Shown here: in pieces, positions 8,139 through 17,225 of the stretch
How positions within the stretch are numbered: the stretch's first letter is position 1
Layout of the letters: each line of letters starts with the position of its first letter
Source: Dehalococcoidia bacterium
Lineage (GTDB): Bacteria > Chloroflexota > Dehalococcoidia > SZUA-161
Assembly (NCBI GenBank): GCA_014874385.1
Contig: JACWAE010000039.1
Span: forward strand, 1 to 64,000
Direction of reading: 5' to 3'
Length of the DNA: 64,000 nucleotides
Program-made: the position numbers and the translations under genes
The notes under the pieces: generated by a model
The model's input: only the letters and a program-made list of their open reading frames with translations
The model's database searches: none
Told to the model about the DNA's origin: nothing

Positions 8139-8798
8139 TTACGAGGCTACAAAAAGACCAACGCATCCTATTACTTGAACAGAGCTATGTGCAAAATGCT
8201 GGGCTAGAGTTGCTTTCAAGCCTTCCAGGTCATCTTCCATATTAGTCATGAATCCCAGACGATTAGTTAGATACAGGGTAAAAGTTGCCAGGGGGCTTCT
8301 CTGAACTCCACCGTACAAGAAAGTCGAACCGAAAACAACGCCGTTGGGGTTCAGTAAAACCTTAAGATTACTGAATACAGCTCCTTTGCTCTTCATATTG
8401 CCGGGCAGGCAGTGCAGCAGGTTCATCATTCCTATCGAGTCAAAACCCGGGGTGTCAATATCAATGGGGGCTAAAACGTTCTTCTGGTATATCGAAGGTT
8501 TGTACCGTGCCAGGCGCTTGCCGCATACTTCGAGGCAATTGCGATTGAGATCCATCAACGCGAGCCGAGGGTTGGCGATGGGAAACTTGCAGTGATCCAA
8601 AAAATAACCCGTTCCCACACCGACATCCAGATGGTTTACAGAAACATGCCGGTTGTACAGCTCAAGCATATGATGTGAAGGACATCTCCATATAAAGCGG
8701 CAGTGCAGCCCGAGCAAGAGCCAATCGTATACCGCAAGCAGGGGCCTGGTATAGAGGGATTGTGCGGCTTTTATGCGTTCAACGTCACTATCTGGCAT
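8139..8798 (-). CDS. Class I SAM-dependent methyltransferase
   Basis: About 219 residues. The SAM-binding glycine loop LDVGVGTGYFLDH (motif I) follows an N-terminal helical region rich in aromatic residues. LALMDLNRNCLEVCGKRL gives the acidic end of strand 2, and FDSIGMMNLLHCLPG gives motif IV. The second half ends in MEDDLEGLKATLAQHF. An in-frame GTG at 8813 would add five residues. I use ATG 8798, though neither has a strong ribosome-binding site. It is a single gene with no linked pathway genes, so the methyl acceptor is unknown. It resembles the group of small-molecule methyltransferases rather than rRNA or DNA enzymes. Confidence 0.75.
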   Translation of the reverse strand: MPDSDVERIKAAQSLYTRPLLAVYDWLLLGLHCRFIWRCPSHHMLELYNRHVSVNHLDVGVGTGYFLDHCKFPIANPRLALMDLNRNCLEVCGKRLARYKPSIYQKNVLAPIDIDTPGFDSIGMMNLLHCLPGNMKSKGAVFSNLKVLLNPNGVVFGSTFLYGGVQRSPLATFTLYLTNRLGFMTNMEDDLEGLKATLAQHFAHSSVQVIGCVGLFVAS

Positions 8799-9006
8799 GA
8801 CTATACCCGGCACAGCTGGATCATTTATTCTTTATACTATACTACCATACTACAATGATTCTGTTGGCTATCGCAAGCGGCTAAGTAGGTACTGCAAACT
8901 TTCTCTATAGCTTTTCATGTGGCCCGAGAAGATGAGCGGGCAATGATAGACCTTGATTTAAATCGTTCAGCAAGGTAGAATCCCTCTACCGGCAAAGGAG
9001 GATATC

Positions 9007-9435
9007 ATGAGTCGACGAGATCTGCACAGCCAGTTGCGAATACCAGAAGCAAGGTTCCAGGAACTGCAGAATGGAGTGCGAAATATAAGCACCTCCGATG
9101 CTGTAACTACGGCGGTTACCAGGATTTTAATTAAAGCACCCGAACTGCAGGAGTTTGTGCTAGGGTCTTGCCGATTCACTACCTATTCTCTCAAGGGCAG
9201 TATGATGAGAGAAGTGATACTGCGCCGGGGCCGCGAGACACCCGATATTAAGCTGTATCTCATCGTGGTTTCTGACCAGTTGCCGACAAAGCGAGAGAGA
9301 GTGCTTGAGTGGCATTTAGCCAGGCAGATTGCTTCCGCATGTCTACGTGTTTTCAACGTTGGGAAATCCCGGAGGAAGTTGAGGAGCGAAGCAGATGAGC
9401 TTGCCACGAGTTGGGGATTTTCTCCGGTAGAGTAA
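9007..9435 (+). CDS. Hypothetical protein
   Basis: 142 residues, basic, with a strong AAAGGAGG ribosome-binding site 8 bases before ATG 9007. I do not recognise a family. The C-terminal part reads ERVLEWHLARQIAS and then EADELATSWGF, which by position and spacing recalls the HExxH helix and the EADxLA...WGF helix of small zinc metallopeptidases, but the HExxH itself is absent. It could be a decayed or pseudo-enzyme derivative of that fold, which is only a suggestion. It stands alone between a methyltransferase and yjbQ on the other strand. Confidence 0.6.
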   Translation: MSRRDLHSQLRIPEARFQELQNGVRNISTSDAVTTAVTRILIKAPELQEFVLGSCRFTTYSLKGSMMREVILRRGRETPDIKLYLIVVSDQLPTKRERVLEWHLARQIASACLRVFNVGKSRRKLRSEADELATSWGFSPVE

Positions 9436-9490
9436 TCTAATGTCGATGACACGACGTAAGAGAAGAGTCAATAGACAATCGCCATAAGTC

Positions 9491-9895
9491 TCAGCGACTA
9501 TCCGGCAGAATTTTAACCAGCACACTGCGGCTTCTAGGACCATCGAATTCACAGAAGAAAATACCCTGCCATGTTCCCAGCACTAATCTACCACCATCCA
9601 CCGGAACCATAACAGAACTGCCAAATAAGCTGGCCTTGATATGGGCCGGAGAGTTGCCTTCCGAGTGATGATAGCCACCATGTTGAGGCACTAAAGCGTC
9701 GAGCTTTTCGGCAATGTCCTCGACAACGCTGGGATCGGCCTGCTCGTTCAATGTGACTGCGGCTGTGGTATGCGGAACGAATACGTAGCATACACCATTT
9801 TCAACGCGGCTGGAGTCCACAACCTCTTGCACGGCTCTGGTAATGTTCTGAAACTCCACTCTTGACCTTGTCTTTATGCTCACCCTGTGTAACAT
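9491..9895 (-). CDS. YjbQ family protein (UPF0047)
   Basis: 134 residues. The family signature is clear: CYVFVPHTTAAVTLNEQADP, then HHSEGNSPAHIKASLFGSS, and GTWQGIFFCEFDGPRSR at the end, with the conserved His and Glu residues that line the family's putative metal site. Members have been reported to have thiamin phosphate synthase activity in vitro, but the physiological role is open. A longer frame starts at 9949. The GGGGAGGTT ribosome-binding site about 8 bases before ATG 9895, and the usual family length, decide for 9895. It lies about 110 bases downstream of the cysteine desulfurase on the same strand and could be co-transcribed with it. Confidence 0.9.
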   Translation of the reverse strand: MLHRVSIKTRSRVEFQNITRAVQEVVDSSRVENGVCYVFVPHTTAAVTLNEQADPSVVEDIAEKLDALVPQHGGYHHSEGNSPAHIKASLFGSSVMVPVDGGRLVLGTWQGIFFCEFDGPRSRSVLVKILPDSR

Positions 9896-10003
9896 TAAGA
9901 CAACCTCCCCAGCGACCAACTCAAACTTCTCACATACTATCTGATTCACCGCACATTCGCAATATCCCGCTCGATGAGGCTACCTTCTGACTTAACTGGT
10001 CTG

Positions 10004-11209
10004 CTATAAACTGGCTTTCTTATTCTGGCCTGTGGTACTCGTCAGCGGCGACATCTCCCTGAGCTTCTGCACTATACCCGGCAGGACAGAAAGCACATAA
10101 TCCACATCTTCATCGGTATTATCGGTACCAACCGTGAACCGAAGGCTGCCGTGAGCCAACTCCTCGGGAACTTTCGTGGCAACAAGCACATGCGAGGGGT
10201 CGTTGGAGCCAGTGGTACAGGCGCTGCCGCTTGATGCTGCTATACCCAGCAAATCCAGGTGCAGCAGGATGGATTCCCCTTCTACATACTGGAAGCATAA
10301 ATTCAAGTTGTTGGGCAGGCGCTGCGCAGGATGCCCGTTGAGATAAACTTCCCGGATTCGGGACATTATGCCCTCACGCAAGCGATCGCGCAGCCTCTGG
10401 CAATATTGACTATTCGACTCTCTGTTATCAGCGGCCATCTTTAGAGCAACCGCAGTGCCCACAATCCCCGGGATATTCTCAGTCCCCGCCCTGCGGTTAT
10501 TCTCCTGAGCACCGCCTGCCTGCTGGGGCACAAACGGAGTCCCTTTCCTCATGAATAAAACGCCTGCCCCCTTGGGCCCCTGGAACTTGTGTGCCGATAA
10601 GCTCAGCATATCTACACCTAGCTTATTCACATCGAGGTCCAACTCTCCGGCGCCCTGAACTGCGTCGGTATGGAATACTATTTTTCTCTGTTTAGCTTTG
10701 GCTTTAACCAACTTGGTAAACTCAGCTACAGGCTCTATGGTGCCAATCTCGTTGTTGGCCAGCATTATGCTGACCAGAATGGTCTTATCGGTAATCGCTT
10801 CCTCCAAATCATCGGCACTGATGAGACCGAAGCGGTCCACCGGGAGATAGGTCACTTTGAAGCCGAACTCCTCCAGATAGTGGCAAGTATGCAGCACAGC
10901 ATGATGCTCGATCGCGGAGGTAATGATATGGTTGCCCTCTTTCTGCAAAGCAAAGGCAGCACCTTTGATTGCAGCGTTGTCAGACTCGGTGCCGCCGCTG
11001 GTGAATATGACCTCTCCCGGTTTACACCCTAAAACACTGCCCACACTCGCCCGCGCTTCATCAACTGCCTTTCTGGCCTCCTGGGCGATGTAATAAATGC
11101 TTGAAGGGTTGCCATAAATCCGGTTGAAATAAGGAAGCATGGCATCCAGTACCTTGGGATGAACCGCGGTCGTTGCTGCGTGATCCATGTAAACCAATTT
11201 ATGCTTCAA
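10004..11209 (-). CDS. nifS: Cysteine desulfurase (NifS/IscS type)
   Basis: 401 residues from the chosen start. It is a PLP enzyme that takes sulfur from cysteine for iron-sulfur clusters and thiolated cofactors. It has the N-terminal [13 protein letters not shown], the PLP lysine in [17 protein letters not shown], and the active-site cysteine loop [16 protein letters not shown]. The frame is open to an ATG at 11251, but a GGAGGAGG ribosome-binding site (about 11213-11220) lies just before the TTG at 11209, giving [14 protein letters not shown], the usual family start. I therefore prefer TTG 11209. No IscU-like scaffold gene is adjacent. It may supply sulfur to the many Fe-S proteins of this organism. 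Confidence 0.9.
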   Translation of the reverse strand: MKHKLVYMDHAATTAVHPKVLDAMLPYFNRIYGNPSSIYYIAQEARKAVDEARASVGSVLGCKPGEVIFTSGGTESDNAAIKGAAFALQKEGNHIITSAIEHHAVLHTCHYLEEFGFKVTYLPVDRFGLISADDLEEAITDKTILVSIMLANNEIGTIEPVAEFTKLVKAKAKQRKIVFHTDAVQGAGELDLDVNKLGVDMLSLSAHKFQGPKGAGVLFMRKGTPFVPQQAGGAQENNRRAGTENIPGIVGTAVALKMAADNRESNSQYCQRLRDRLREGIMSRIREVYLNGHPAQRLPNNLNLCFQYVEGESILLHLDLLGIAASSGSACTTGSNDPSHVLVATKVPEELAHGSLRFTVGTDNTDEDVDYVLSVLPGIVQKLREMSPLTSTTGQNKKASL

Positions 11210-11387
11210 CTTTCCTCCTCCGCAGAGACATTTGACTGACTTCCGAGCCATCGGCAGAGCCTTAATCGCAATATATAACTAGCCCTCATCGAAATCATTA
11301 TAGAATAAATTCCTTTGTACTTCAGCAGATAGGAATTATAACATGCACTTCGATGCTGTCAACCCAACCTGGAGAGATGATTTATCC

Positions 11388-11416
11388 TTGACAATGAGAA
11401 GAGGAACTTATACAAT
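11388..11416 (+). promoter_or_regulatory. Promoter of tRNA-Asp
   Basis: TTGACA (11388-11393), a 17-base spacer and TACAAT (11411-11416). Predicted initiation is near 11423, about 20 bases before the mature tRNA. It is near-consensus for a housekeeping sigma factor. Confidence 0.75.
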
Positions 11417-11441
11417 TCGAAGCAGAGCCAATCGGCTTTGC

Positions 11442-11515
11442 GGCCCCGTGGTGTAGCGGTCTAACATATCTGCCTGTCACGCAGAAGATCGTGGGTTCGA
11501 ATCCCATCGGGGTCG
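11442..11515 (+). tRNA. tRNA-Asp (GTC anticodon)
   Basis: A 74-base cloverleaf. The acceptor arm GGCCCCG pairs with CGGGGTC (one G-T pair), followed by discriminator G. The anticodon stem TCTGC/GCAGA encloses loop CTGTCAC with anticodon GTC at 11476-11478. The T arm is GTGGG-TTCGAAT-CCCAT. CCA is not encoded. The 3' half overlaps, on the opposite strand, the end of a serine-recombinase remnant, and the last 19 bases recur at 27332-27350, marking this gene as an integration site. Confidence 0.95.
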
Positions 11516-12004
11516 CTTCTTCATTACTTTGTTGACAAATTCCTCGTAGTTTAACGCGAAGAACGGCTGTAGCTCAGGTTGCGGTCTAACAGCCACAACC
11601 TGACTGTCTTTTATCCATATTTCCTGAAATAGAGTACGCGCCAGCTTGTTTCTTTGCTCGCCGGAAGCCACCCTCCAAGCTTCACCGATGTTGGCCAAGA
11701 ACAGAGCCAATTTGCTTAGATCCGCTTGGCGCGTCTTAGGTGCCAACCCGACCATTTCTTTTTGTATCGCTTCCTTCTCCAGCCGATAGTCTTCCTCGCC
11801 CATGTCGCCCCATTTGTAAAGCTTCTTTATCCTGTCCAACTGAGCCTCCCACCTTGCTCGCACTTCATCCACATTGTCGTCGTCTGGTTCCAATTTGCGC
11901 TGAGCTTCTAAAATTCTATCCCGGCAGTCTTCTGGGATATGAAAAGTGTCGAGGTATTCCTCAATTTGCTTTTCATAGATGCCGCTTGCTGTAGAATTTG
12001 CCAA
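11477..12004 (-). pseudogene. Serine recombinase remnant, C-terminal part, overlapping tRNA-Asp
   Basis: The open frame encodes 175 residues of a long helical region (IEEYLDTFHIPEDCRDRILE, then RARWEAQLDRIKKLYKWGDM) and a terminal segment ELQPFFALNYEEFVNK ending RWDSNPRSSA. This is the C-terminal half of large serine recombinases, and the final residues are read from the complement of the tRNA. The N-terminal catalytic domain (resolvase fold with the nucleophilic Ser) is missing: an in-frame stop lies a few codons upstream of the TTG at 12004. It is therefore a 5'-truncated, non-functional integrase left at the attachment site. Confidence 0.75.
11497..11515 (+). repeat. Left attachment-site repeat (3' end of tRNA-Asp)
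   Basis: The 19-base sequence TCGAATCCCATCGGGGTCG is the 3' end of tRNA-Asp. It occurs again, identical and in the same orientation, at 27332-27350. Both copies are followed by sequence encoding the C-terminal end of a serine recombinase on the minus strand. The arrangement fits attL/attR of an element integrated at the tRNA. Confidence 0.75.
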
Positions 12005-12487
12005 GTCACATCTGTATCAGGCTATGATAGAGACCGATAAGGTCAAGCATATGAAGCGGTAATAGGCAGGTTTAACGAGGATCACTGTAGCTTCGGTCGA
12101 AGCCAGAACTGAAAAAATCCACCGTTTGTAGGAAAAGTCAGGTTCGAATGTCTTCAGAAGTTTTACCTGTTAGCTTCCATGTGCCTTACACAGTACCGGG
12201 TTTCACGGTATGCTCAGACCCTAATATTGACAAAGATTCGGCGGCATGATAAAACTATCCACGCAGCCGAGGTGCCTTATTTGGCTAATCAGGAAAATTT
12301 CTTTCCTCGTGTCATCTTGGTTTGAATCGTCTTTGAGCCCCTCAACTGCACATAAGTAAGGAACCTAACATCGACAAGTAGCAATATAGCCCTCGTGTTA
12401 TTAGAAATCTTCGAGCTTATGATACAGTCTTGTGTTGGAAGTGACGCATTAGGTTCATAGTCTATTACATAAACAGGGAGGTGCAGA
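12005..12487. other. Intergenic, no gene recognised
   Basis: About 480 bases between the recombinase remnant and the SCP2-like gene. The minus-strand open frame at 12289-12609 overlaps the following gene and has no recognisable features. The region probably contains decayed element sequence and the promoter of the following operon, but I could not place a convincing -35/-10 pair. Confidence 0.4.
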
Positions 12488-12880
12488 GTGCCAGTTTTTG
12501 AAAGTACCGAGAAAATGTACGATGTGTTGGGGGCTTTGTTCAATGCGTTAGCTGCAGATCCTGTGGCAGGCCCTAAGTACAGAGAGTCAAACATCATCAT
12601 TAGGTTCACTATAACTCAGCCAGATGGGTTCATCTGGTTGGATAAAAATGCGAAAGTCATATGTGGCCCCGCGGATCTCAAACCGACCATAGAGATGACC
12701 CTCGGTGGTGATACATGTCACGAATTTTGGCTTCAGAGAATCTCTATGCCAGTAGCTTTAGCTAAGGGTCGCATCAAGGTGAAAGGGCCATTACCGAAAG
12801 TAATCAAGTTGCTTCCTTTGTTGAAACCGGCATATGCCGCATATCCCGACATTGCTAGGAAGCACGGAATCCCTGTTTAG
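12488..12880 (+). CDS. SCP2 sterol-binding / lipid-transfer domain protein
   Basis: 130 residues, a free-standing SCP2-like domain. It has the beta-strand pattern IIIRFTITQPDGFIWLDKNA and the segment PTIEMTLGGDTCHEFWLQRI, followed by MPVALAKGRIKVKGPLPKVI, the usual G-x-I-x-(V/I)-x-G-x-L end of these domains. Such proteins bind acyl-CoA or other lipids. The start is GTG with a GGGAGGTG ribosome-binding site 5 bases upstream. It leads the island operon, 19 bases before the first DUF2148 gene, so it may present the lipid substrate to the acyl-CoA enzymes downstream. Confidence 0.8.
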   Translation: MPVFESTEKMYDVLGALFNALAADPVAGPKYRESNIIIRFTITQPDGFIWLDKNAKVICGPADLKPTIEMTLGGDTCHEFWLQRISMPVALAKGRIKVKGPLPKVIKLLPLLKPAYAAYPDIARKHGIPV

Positions 12881-12899
12881 TAAATATCAGGAGGTTTTT

Positions 12900-13577
12900 A
12901 TGGCCAGGGAAGCTAGTGTAAAGCAATTTGAAGACGACAGGAAGGAAGCAATAAGAATAGCAGCACGGCTCCTGCTTGCATCAGGAACCACATCGCCCAG
13001 AGTAGGGGGGGTTGGTGAGACTACTATCCACATTATTGATGATGAATGTGACATTGAGGAGCTTTGCCAGACTATGGAAAGGATGGCCGATGAGAATAAA
13101 CGTTGGGACTTCTTCAAGAGGGATGCGGCGATGCTCAGGGATGCAGATGCTGTGTTAGTAGTCACTTCGCTGCGTTGTCTGTCTGATCCAGGTGATTTCA
13201 ATTGCAACCTATGCGGAAAACTCACCTGTGAATACAAAAGGCAAGCTGAAAGATTGCCCGACGAGCCGGGAATTGCCTTCCAAGGCCCACTATGCATATT
13301 TAGGGCAAACAACGTTGGCTATGCCATAGATAGCATGGTAGCACTAGCCAGAAATCTAGGTATTGATTATGGCGTTTACTGGTCAGCCGGTGCAGCGGCA
13401 ATGAGAATGAGGATTGTCCCGAAAAATACAGGTTTTGCCTTGGCTGTGGCCATATCTGCAACGGAGAAGAGCCCGTTCAGGGATATCCCTAAAAAATATC
13501 ACGAGATAAATGAGGCGATAATGAACGACCGAATCATTAAAAGGCTGTGGCCTCAGTTCCGTTCGATCTATAGTTAG
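12900..13577 (+). CDS. DUF2148 (ferredoxin-domain) protein 1
   Basis: 225 residues. A longer frame starts at 12834, but GGAGGTTTTT directly precedes ATG 12900. The protein has the DUF2148 layout: an N-terminal helix (AIRIAARLLLASGTTSPRVGG), a central Cys cluster (FNCNLCGKLTCEYKRQ and later GPLCIFRANNVGYAI) and a C-terminal alpha/beta segment (FALAVAISATEKSPFRDI). The cysteines (CNLC, TC, LC) probably hold an iron-sulfur cluster. Family function is not established. It is paired with a diverged paralogue 26 bases downstream, suggesting a heterodimeric Fe-S protein serving the acyl-CoA pathway. Confidence 0.75.
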   Translation: MAREASVKQFEDDRKEAIRIAARLLLASGTTSPRVGGVGETTIHIIDDECDIEELCQTMERMADENKRWDFFKRDAAMLRDADAVLVVTSLRCLSDPGDFNCNLCGKLTCEYKRQAERLPDEPGIAFQGPLCIFRANNVGYAIDSMVALARNLGIDYGVYWSAGAAAMRMRIVPKNTGFALAVAISATEKSPFRDIPKKYHEINEAIMNDRIIKRLWPQFRSIYS

Positions 13578-13603
13578 AATAACACTAAAAAGGAGCTAGG
13601 ACA

Positions 13604-14260
13604 ATGGCTATACGAGAGGTAGACGACATGCTGCAAAGCGGACTTGACAAAGCTGTTGAGCTCATAGCAGTTGCGGCTCATAATAGTTTTCGTTTCGGAG
13701 GAAGAAATACTGTCAAAATCATCTGTGCTGGCAAAGAGGAGATGGTGAACATCGCGGAGTTCTGCTACTCCATGGGAGACATGTCTCCCCTTGCTGCTCG
13801 TGATGGCAGGTTCGTAATGGAGCTTGTCAAGGAACCGTGCGCTCTGCTCGTACTTGGAGACAAAAGGAAATCCGATTTTAACTATGATTGCGGTGCATGT
13901 GGCTATAGAACCTGTGCTGAGCTGAATAGAGCGGATTGCGTCGAGGCGCTTACAGGGAATGGCCCGAGCTGCCAATTTAAAAATATGAATGTTAACATAG
14001 CGGCTGATGCTGCCGCTGCTATGGCATGGAGGTTAGGATTACATTGCAGAGTTTTTGGTACACTTGGCATGGCTGCCTTCGCATTAAAAATAATCGACGG
14101 AGTAGATTTTGCTGTAAGCGTTTGTGTCAGCGTAGCCAAGACAGACCCCTTCTTTGACCGGCATCAGTTCTGGACCGACGAATATTGGGATGAAATATTT
14201 AGGAAGGAATTCCCTACTTTCACGCGCGGATTTATTGGAGCTATTGAGGAAGAAGACTAG
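13604..14260 (+). CDS. DUF2148 (ferredoxin-domain) protein 2
   Basis: 218 residues, a diverged paralogue of the preceding gene. The core cluster motif is better preserved: YDCGACGYRTCAEL, then NGPSCQFKNMNVNIAADAAA and a final FAVSVCVSVAKTDPFFDR. The Cys-x2-Cys-x4-Cys spacing plus the later GPSC suggests a [4Fe-4S] site. The ribosome-binding site AAAAAGGAG lies before ATG 13604. The C-terminal FWTDEYWDEIFRKEFP is rich in aromatic and acidic residues. It may act as an electron carrier or a corrinoid/Fe-S chaperone; neither is demonstrated. Confidence 0.75.
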   Translation: MAIREVDDMLQSGLDKAVELIAVAAHNSFRFGGRNTVKIICAGKEEMVNIAEFCYSMGDMSPLAARDGRFVMELVKEPCALLVLGDKRKSDFNYDCGACGYRTCAELNRADCVEALTGNGPSCQFKNMNVNIAADAAAAMAWRLGLHCRVFGTLGMAAFALKIIDGVDFAVSVCVSVAKTDPFFDRHQFWTDEYWDEIFRKEFPTFTRGFIGAIEEED

Positions 14261-14279
14261 GTAGATGGGGGGTGTAATT

Positions 14280-15890
14280 GTGAGTAAGGCTCATCTGAAT
14301 CAGGTTATTGCTTCACACCTGGCAGAGATCAAAGCAGAAGAAGACCCAGATAGAGAAATATATATCTTCGAAAAAGGCGACCTTGGCGAAGATGTACTCA
14401 CTTACAAGGACCTTTATGTGAACTCTAACAAGATAGCTCGATTCTTTCTAGACAATGGTATCGGTAAAGGCGATGCATACGCTGTATTCATGAGGAATCA
14501 TCCTGAGTTCGTATACTCTCTTCTCGCTGGTCCGACTATAGGTTCAATTATGGTTCCTATAGATCCTCGCTCGAGGGGCGATCGACTGAAATTTCTTCTC
14601 AGGGATTGCGGAGCTAAAGTTGTTATCGTGTCAGGGGAATGCTTGAATCAGTTAGAAGAGGTCATTAAAGATGTGCCTTCTTTGAAGCTAATCTCAGTTG
14701 CCTATAGGCCTGAACAGGGTATCCAGGTAACCGGAAAATACCATGCGTTGAACGAAATTCTTGAGAAGACCTCATGGAAGGTAGTAGAGCAGCAAATAAT
14801 GGATGTCCGCCATCCTATGCAGATTATCTATACTTCGGGAACGACTGGAGATCCTAAAGGCGTAGCCATACGCAACAATAGAACTGGATTATTCAACATC
14901 CTCACCAAGATCGTTTGGAAATACGAGAACGATGATATCCTTTATAATGGCCTCTCATTAACACATGGCAATGCGCAGACAGTCACCCTGTTCCCTGCAT
15001 TCAGCATGGGAATCAAAGCGGTTTTCAGTCCCCGGTTTACCAGGAGCAGGATATGGGATATATGCAGGAAATACGGGTGCACCTCCTTTTCACTTCTGGG
15101 CGGAATGATGGCCAGTATATACAATGAACCAGAAAGACCAGACGACGCTGATAATCCGGTGCGTGTGGTCATTAGCGCAGGTACACCTCCGTCGCTCTGG
15201 GAAGGATTCGAGAAGAGGTTCAATGTAAAAATTCTAGAATGGTACGGTTCAGTGGAGGGTGGGTTTGCTTATAAACCGATAGGAGAGGGCCCAATAGGTT
15301 CATTCGGTAGACCTGTTCCCGGAGTAATGGAGATGAAGGTTGTGGACGAAAACGACAATGAAGTTCCTGTGGGGCAGACTGGAGAGCTAATCTGCAGACT
15401 GCTTAGGGGTGAAACAAAGGTTGATTACCTTGGAAAGCCGGAGGATTCTAAGGAGAAGACAAGGGGTGGTTGGCTGAGGACAGGCGACATGGTGCATAAA
15501 GACAAAGACGGCTGGTATTTTTTTGATTACAGGAAGGGTACTGAACTCCGCAGGGCAGGAGAATTCATCCAACCCGACTATGTTGAGACTGTAATCGGAA
15601 AGCACGAGGATGTTAGCGAGGTCTGTGTTTATGGAATTCCGGCTTCCTCTGGCGCACCTGGAGAGAGTGACTTGGTAGCCGCTGTGTCCCCATTAGAAAA
15701 GCACACAATTGAACCCAAATCCATTTTCGACCTTTGCAAAAAGGAGCTAGCAGCTAACTATATCCCTTCGTACCTTCAAGTCCTGGAAGAACTTCCCAAG
15801 ACACTCACAGAGAAGCCCTTGGAGCGTGAGCTCAAGCAGACATTAGCTAAGGGAGTGGGCAAAATCTACAAATTTGAGGACTACAAATAG
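14280..15890 (+). CDS. Acyl-CoA synthetase (AMP-forming), CaiC/FadD-like
   Basis: About 536 residues of the ANL superfamily, activating a carboxylic acid to acyl-CoA through an acyl-adenylate. Signatures are the P-loop IIYTSGTTGDPKGVAI, the A5 region LEWYGSVEGG, the hinge and core motif GGWLRTGDMVHKDKDGWYF, and the C-terminal lysine region LPKTLTEKPLERELK. Two starts are possible. ATG 14265 lies 4 bases after the previous stop. GTG 14280 has GGGGGGTG as a likely ribosome-binding site and gives MSKAHLNQ. I chose the latter. Position in the operon implies it activates the island pathway's substrate, whose nature is not evident. Confidence 0.88.
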   Translation: MSKAHLNQVIASHLAEIKAEEDPDREIYIFEKGDLGEDVLTYKDLYVNSNKIARFFLDNGIGKGDAYAVFMRNHPEFVYSLLAGPTIGSIMVPIDPRSRGDRLKFLLRDCGAKVVIVSGECLNQLEEVIKDVPSLKLISVAYRPEQGIQVTGKYHALNEILEKTSWKVVEQQIMDVRHPMQIIYTSGTTGDPKGVAIRNNRTGLFNILTKIVWKYENDDILYNGLSLTHGNAQTVTLFPAFSMGIKAVFSPRFTRSRIWDICRKYGCTSFSLLGGMMASIYNEPERPDDADNPVRVVISAGTPPSLWEGFEKRFNVKILEWYGSVEGGFAYKPIGEGPIGSFGRPVPGVMEMKVVDENDNEVPVGQTGELICRLLRGETKVDYLGKPEDSKEKTRGGWLRTGDMVHKDKDGWYFFDYRKGTELRRAGEFIQPDYVETVIGKHEDVSEVCVYGIPASSGAPGESDLVAAVSPLEKHTIEPKSIFDLCKKELAANYIPSYLQVLEELPKTLTEKPLERELKQTLAKGVGKIYKFEDYK

Positions 15891-15983
15891 ATATTATGGT
15901 ACTACAGAATTCCGCCTGTTAATCGTTTGTTGAAAACGAGCAACAGAGTATAAAGGTATAAAGTAAACTCGGAGGTCTGGTCA

Positions 15984-17225
15984 ATGCCGTACAAAGAGCT
16001 GAATCTGGAGTTGACCGAGGAACATGAACTCCTTAAGAAGGAGGTGCATAAATTCGCCGTTGAGGTGCTAAGACCAGCATCGATAGAGCTGGACAAAATG
16101 TCTGCAGAGGATGTAATTAAGAAAGGCTCCCCTTACTGGGAGTGTATGGCTCAAGCATACCGGAACAACTACCATACCGTGCTCATCTCCGATGAATATG
16201 GTGGTTTGGGGCTCGACCCGCTAGGCGTACATATCTGCTGGGAGGAGTTGGCATATGGGAGCGTGGGGTTTGCTGTTTCTCTAGGGTGCAGTTGCTTTTC
16301 TGCATTTTACGCAACTATGTTTTGTGAGGATTACCTTATTGATAGATTCGTGGTTCCTTTTGTCAATTGCAAAGATGGTAGCGTGATGAGCTGCTGGGCT
16401 ATAACCGAGCCGACCCACGGTTCCGACAATCTAATGGCTGGAAGTCCTTTCTTCCGCGATCCTTGCGCCTTTCAAGAGGTCAGAGCTGTTAAGAAAGGTG
16501 GCAAATGGGTTATTAAGGGCCAGAAGTCAGCATGGGTTTCAAACGGACCCATTGCGTCAGATGCGGCCCTTTTCGTTAACATCGATCCGTCACTGGGTTT
16601 TGCAGGAGGAGGCATAGCCCTGGTCGATCTCAATCAGCCTGGTGTTTCCAGAGGCAAACCGCTCAACAAGATGGGCCAGAGGGAGTTACCACAGGGTGAA
16701 ATATTCTTCGATGATGCCATATGTCCTGAAGAATATATGATTGTAGACCCTGAGAGTTATGAATCAATGACCGAATTGACTCTTGGGCATGCCAATGCAA
16801 CTATGGGAGCGTATTTCACAGGCGTGGCGCAGGCAGCCTACGATATGGCTATACAGTACAGCCTTGAGCGAGTGCAGGGTGGCAAAGGGCTTTGCCACCA
16901 TCAGTTGGTGCAAAGGAAGCTGTTCGACATGTTCATTGGTATCGAGACAGCCAGGTCTTTCTCACGAAGCGCTATGGTGTTCAATATGAACACTACGCCA
17001 CCATTGGTGCAGTACTCCATCGCTTCGAAAGTGTATTGCACGGAGGTAGCCTTTAAGGTGACCAGCGAAACCCTGCAGCTATTCGGAGGGCACGGCTTGA
17101 CCAAGGATGCCCCTATAGAGAAGCTGTTTAGAGACGCCAGAGCAGGTATGATAGAGGATGGGTCGAATGATTCCCTCTCTATTGCCGCTGCAGAAATGTT
17201 GCTAAGGGAGGTACCGCGGCTATAA
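15984..17225 (+). CDS. Acyl-CoA dehydrogenase family protein
   Basis: 413 residues. It starts MPYKELNLELTEEHELLKKE, has the FAD/substrate signature SCWAITEPTHGSDNLMAGS and the C-terminal FGGHGLTKDAPIEKLFRDAR of the family. The position normally occupied by the catalytic Glu reads IEDGSNDSL, so an acidic residue (Asp or the neighbouring Glu) is still available. CGGAGG lies 9 bases before ATG 15984. A 93-base gap precedes it, so it may have an additional promoter. It would introduce the alpha-beta double bond in the acyl-CoA made by the synthetase upstream, with ETF as probable acceptor. Confidence 0.9.
   Translation: MPYKELNLELTEEHELLKKEVHKFAVEVLRPASIELDKMSAEDVIKKGSPYWECMAQAYRNNYHTVLISDEYGGLGLDPLGVHICWEELAYGSVGFAVSLGCSCFSAFYATMFCEDYLIDRFVVPFVNCKDGSVMSCWAITEPTHGSDNLMAGSPFFRDPCAFQEVRAVKKGGKWVIKGQKSAWVSNGPIASDAALFVNIDPSLGFAGGGIALVDLNQPGVSRGKPLNKMGQRELPQGEIFFDDAICPEEYMIVDPESYESMTELTLGHANATMGAYFTGVAQAAYDMAIQYSLERVQGGKGLCHHQLVQRKLFDMFIGIETARSFSRSAMVFNMNTTPPLVQYSIASKVYCTEVAFKVTSETLQLFGGHGLTKDAPIEKLFRDARAGMIEDGSNDSLSIAAAEMLLREVPRL

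Noticed and set aside
12289-12609. 106-residue minus-strand frame over the SCP2-like gene start
   Set aside because: It overlaps a well-supported gene and shows no domain or ribosome-binding site.
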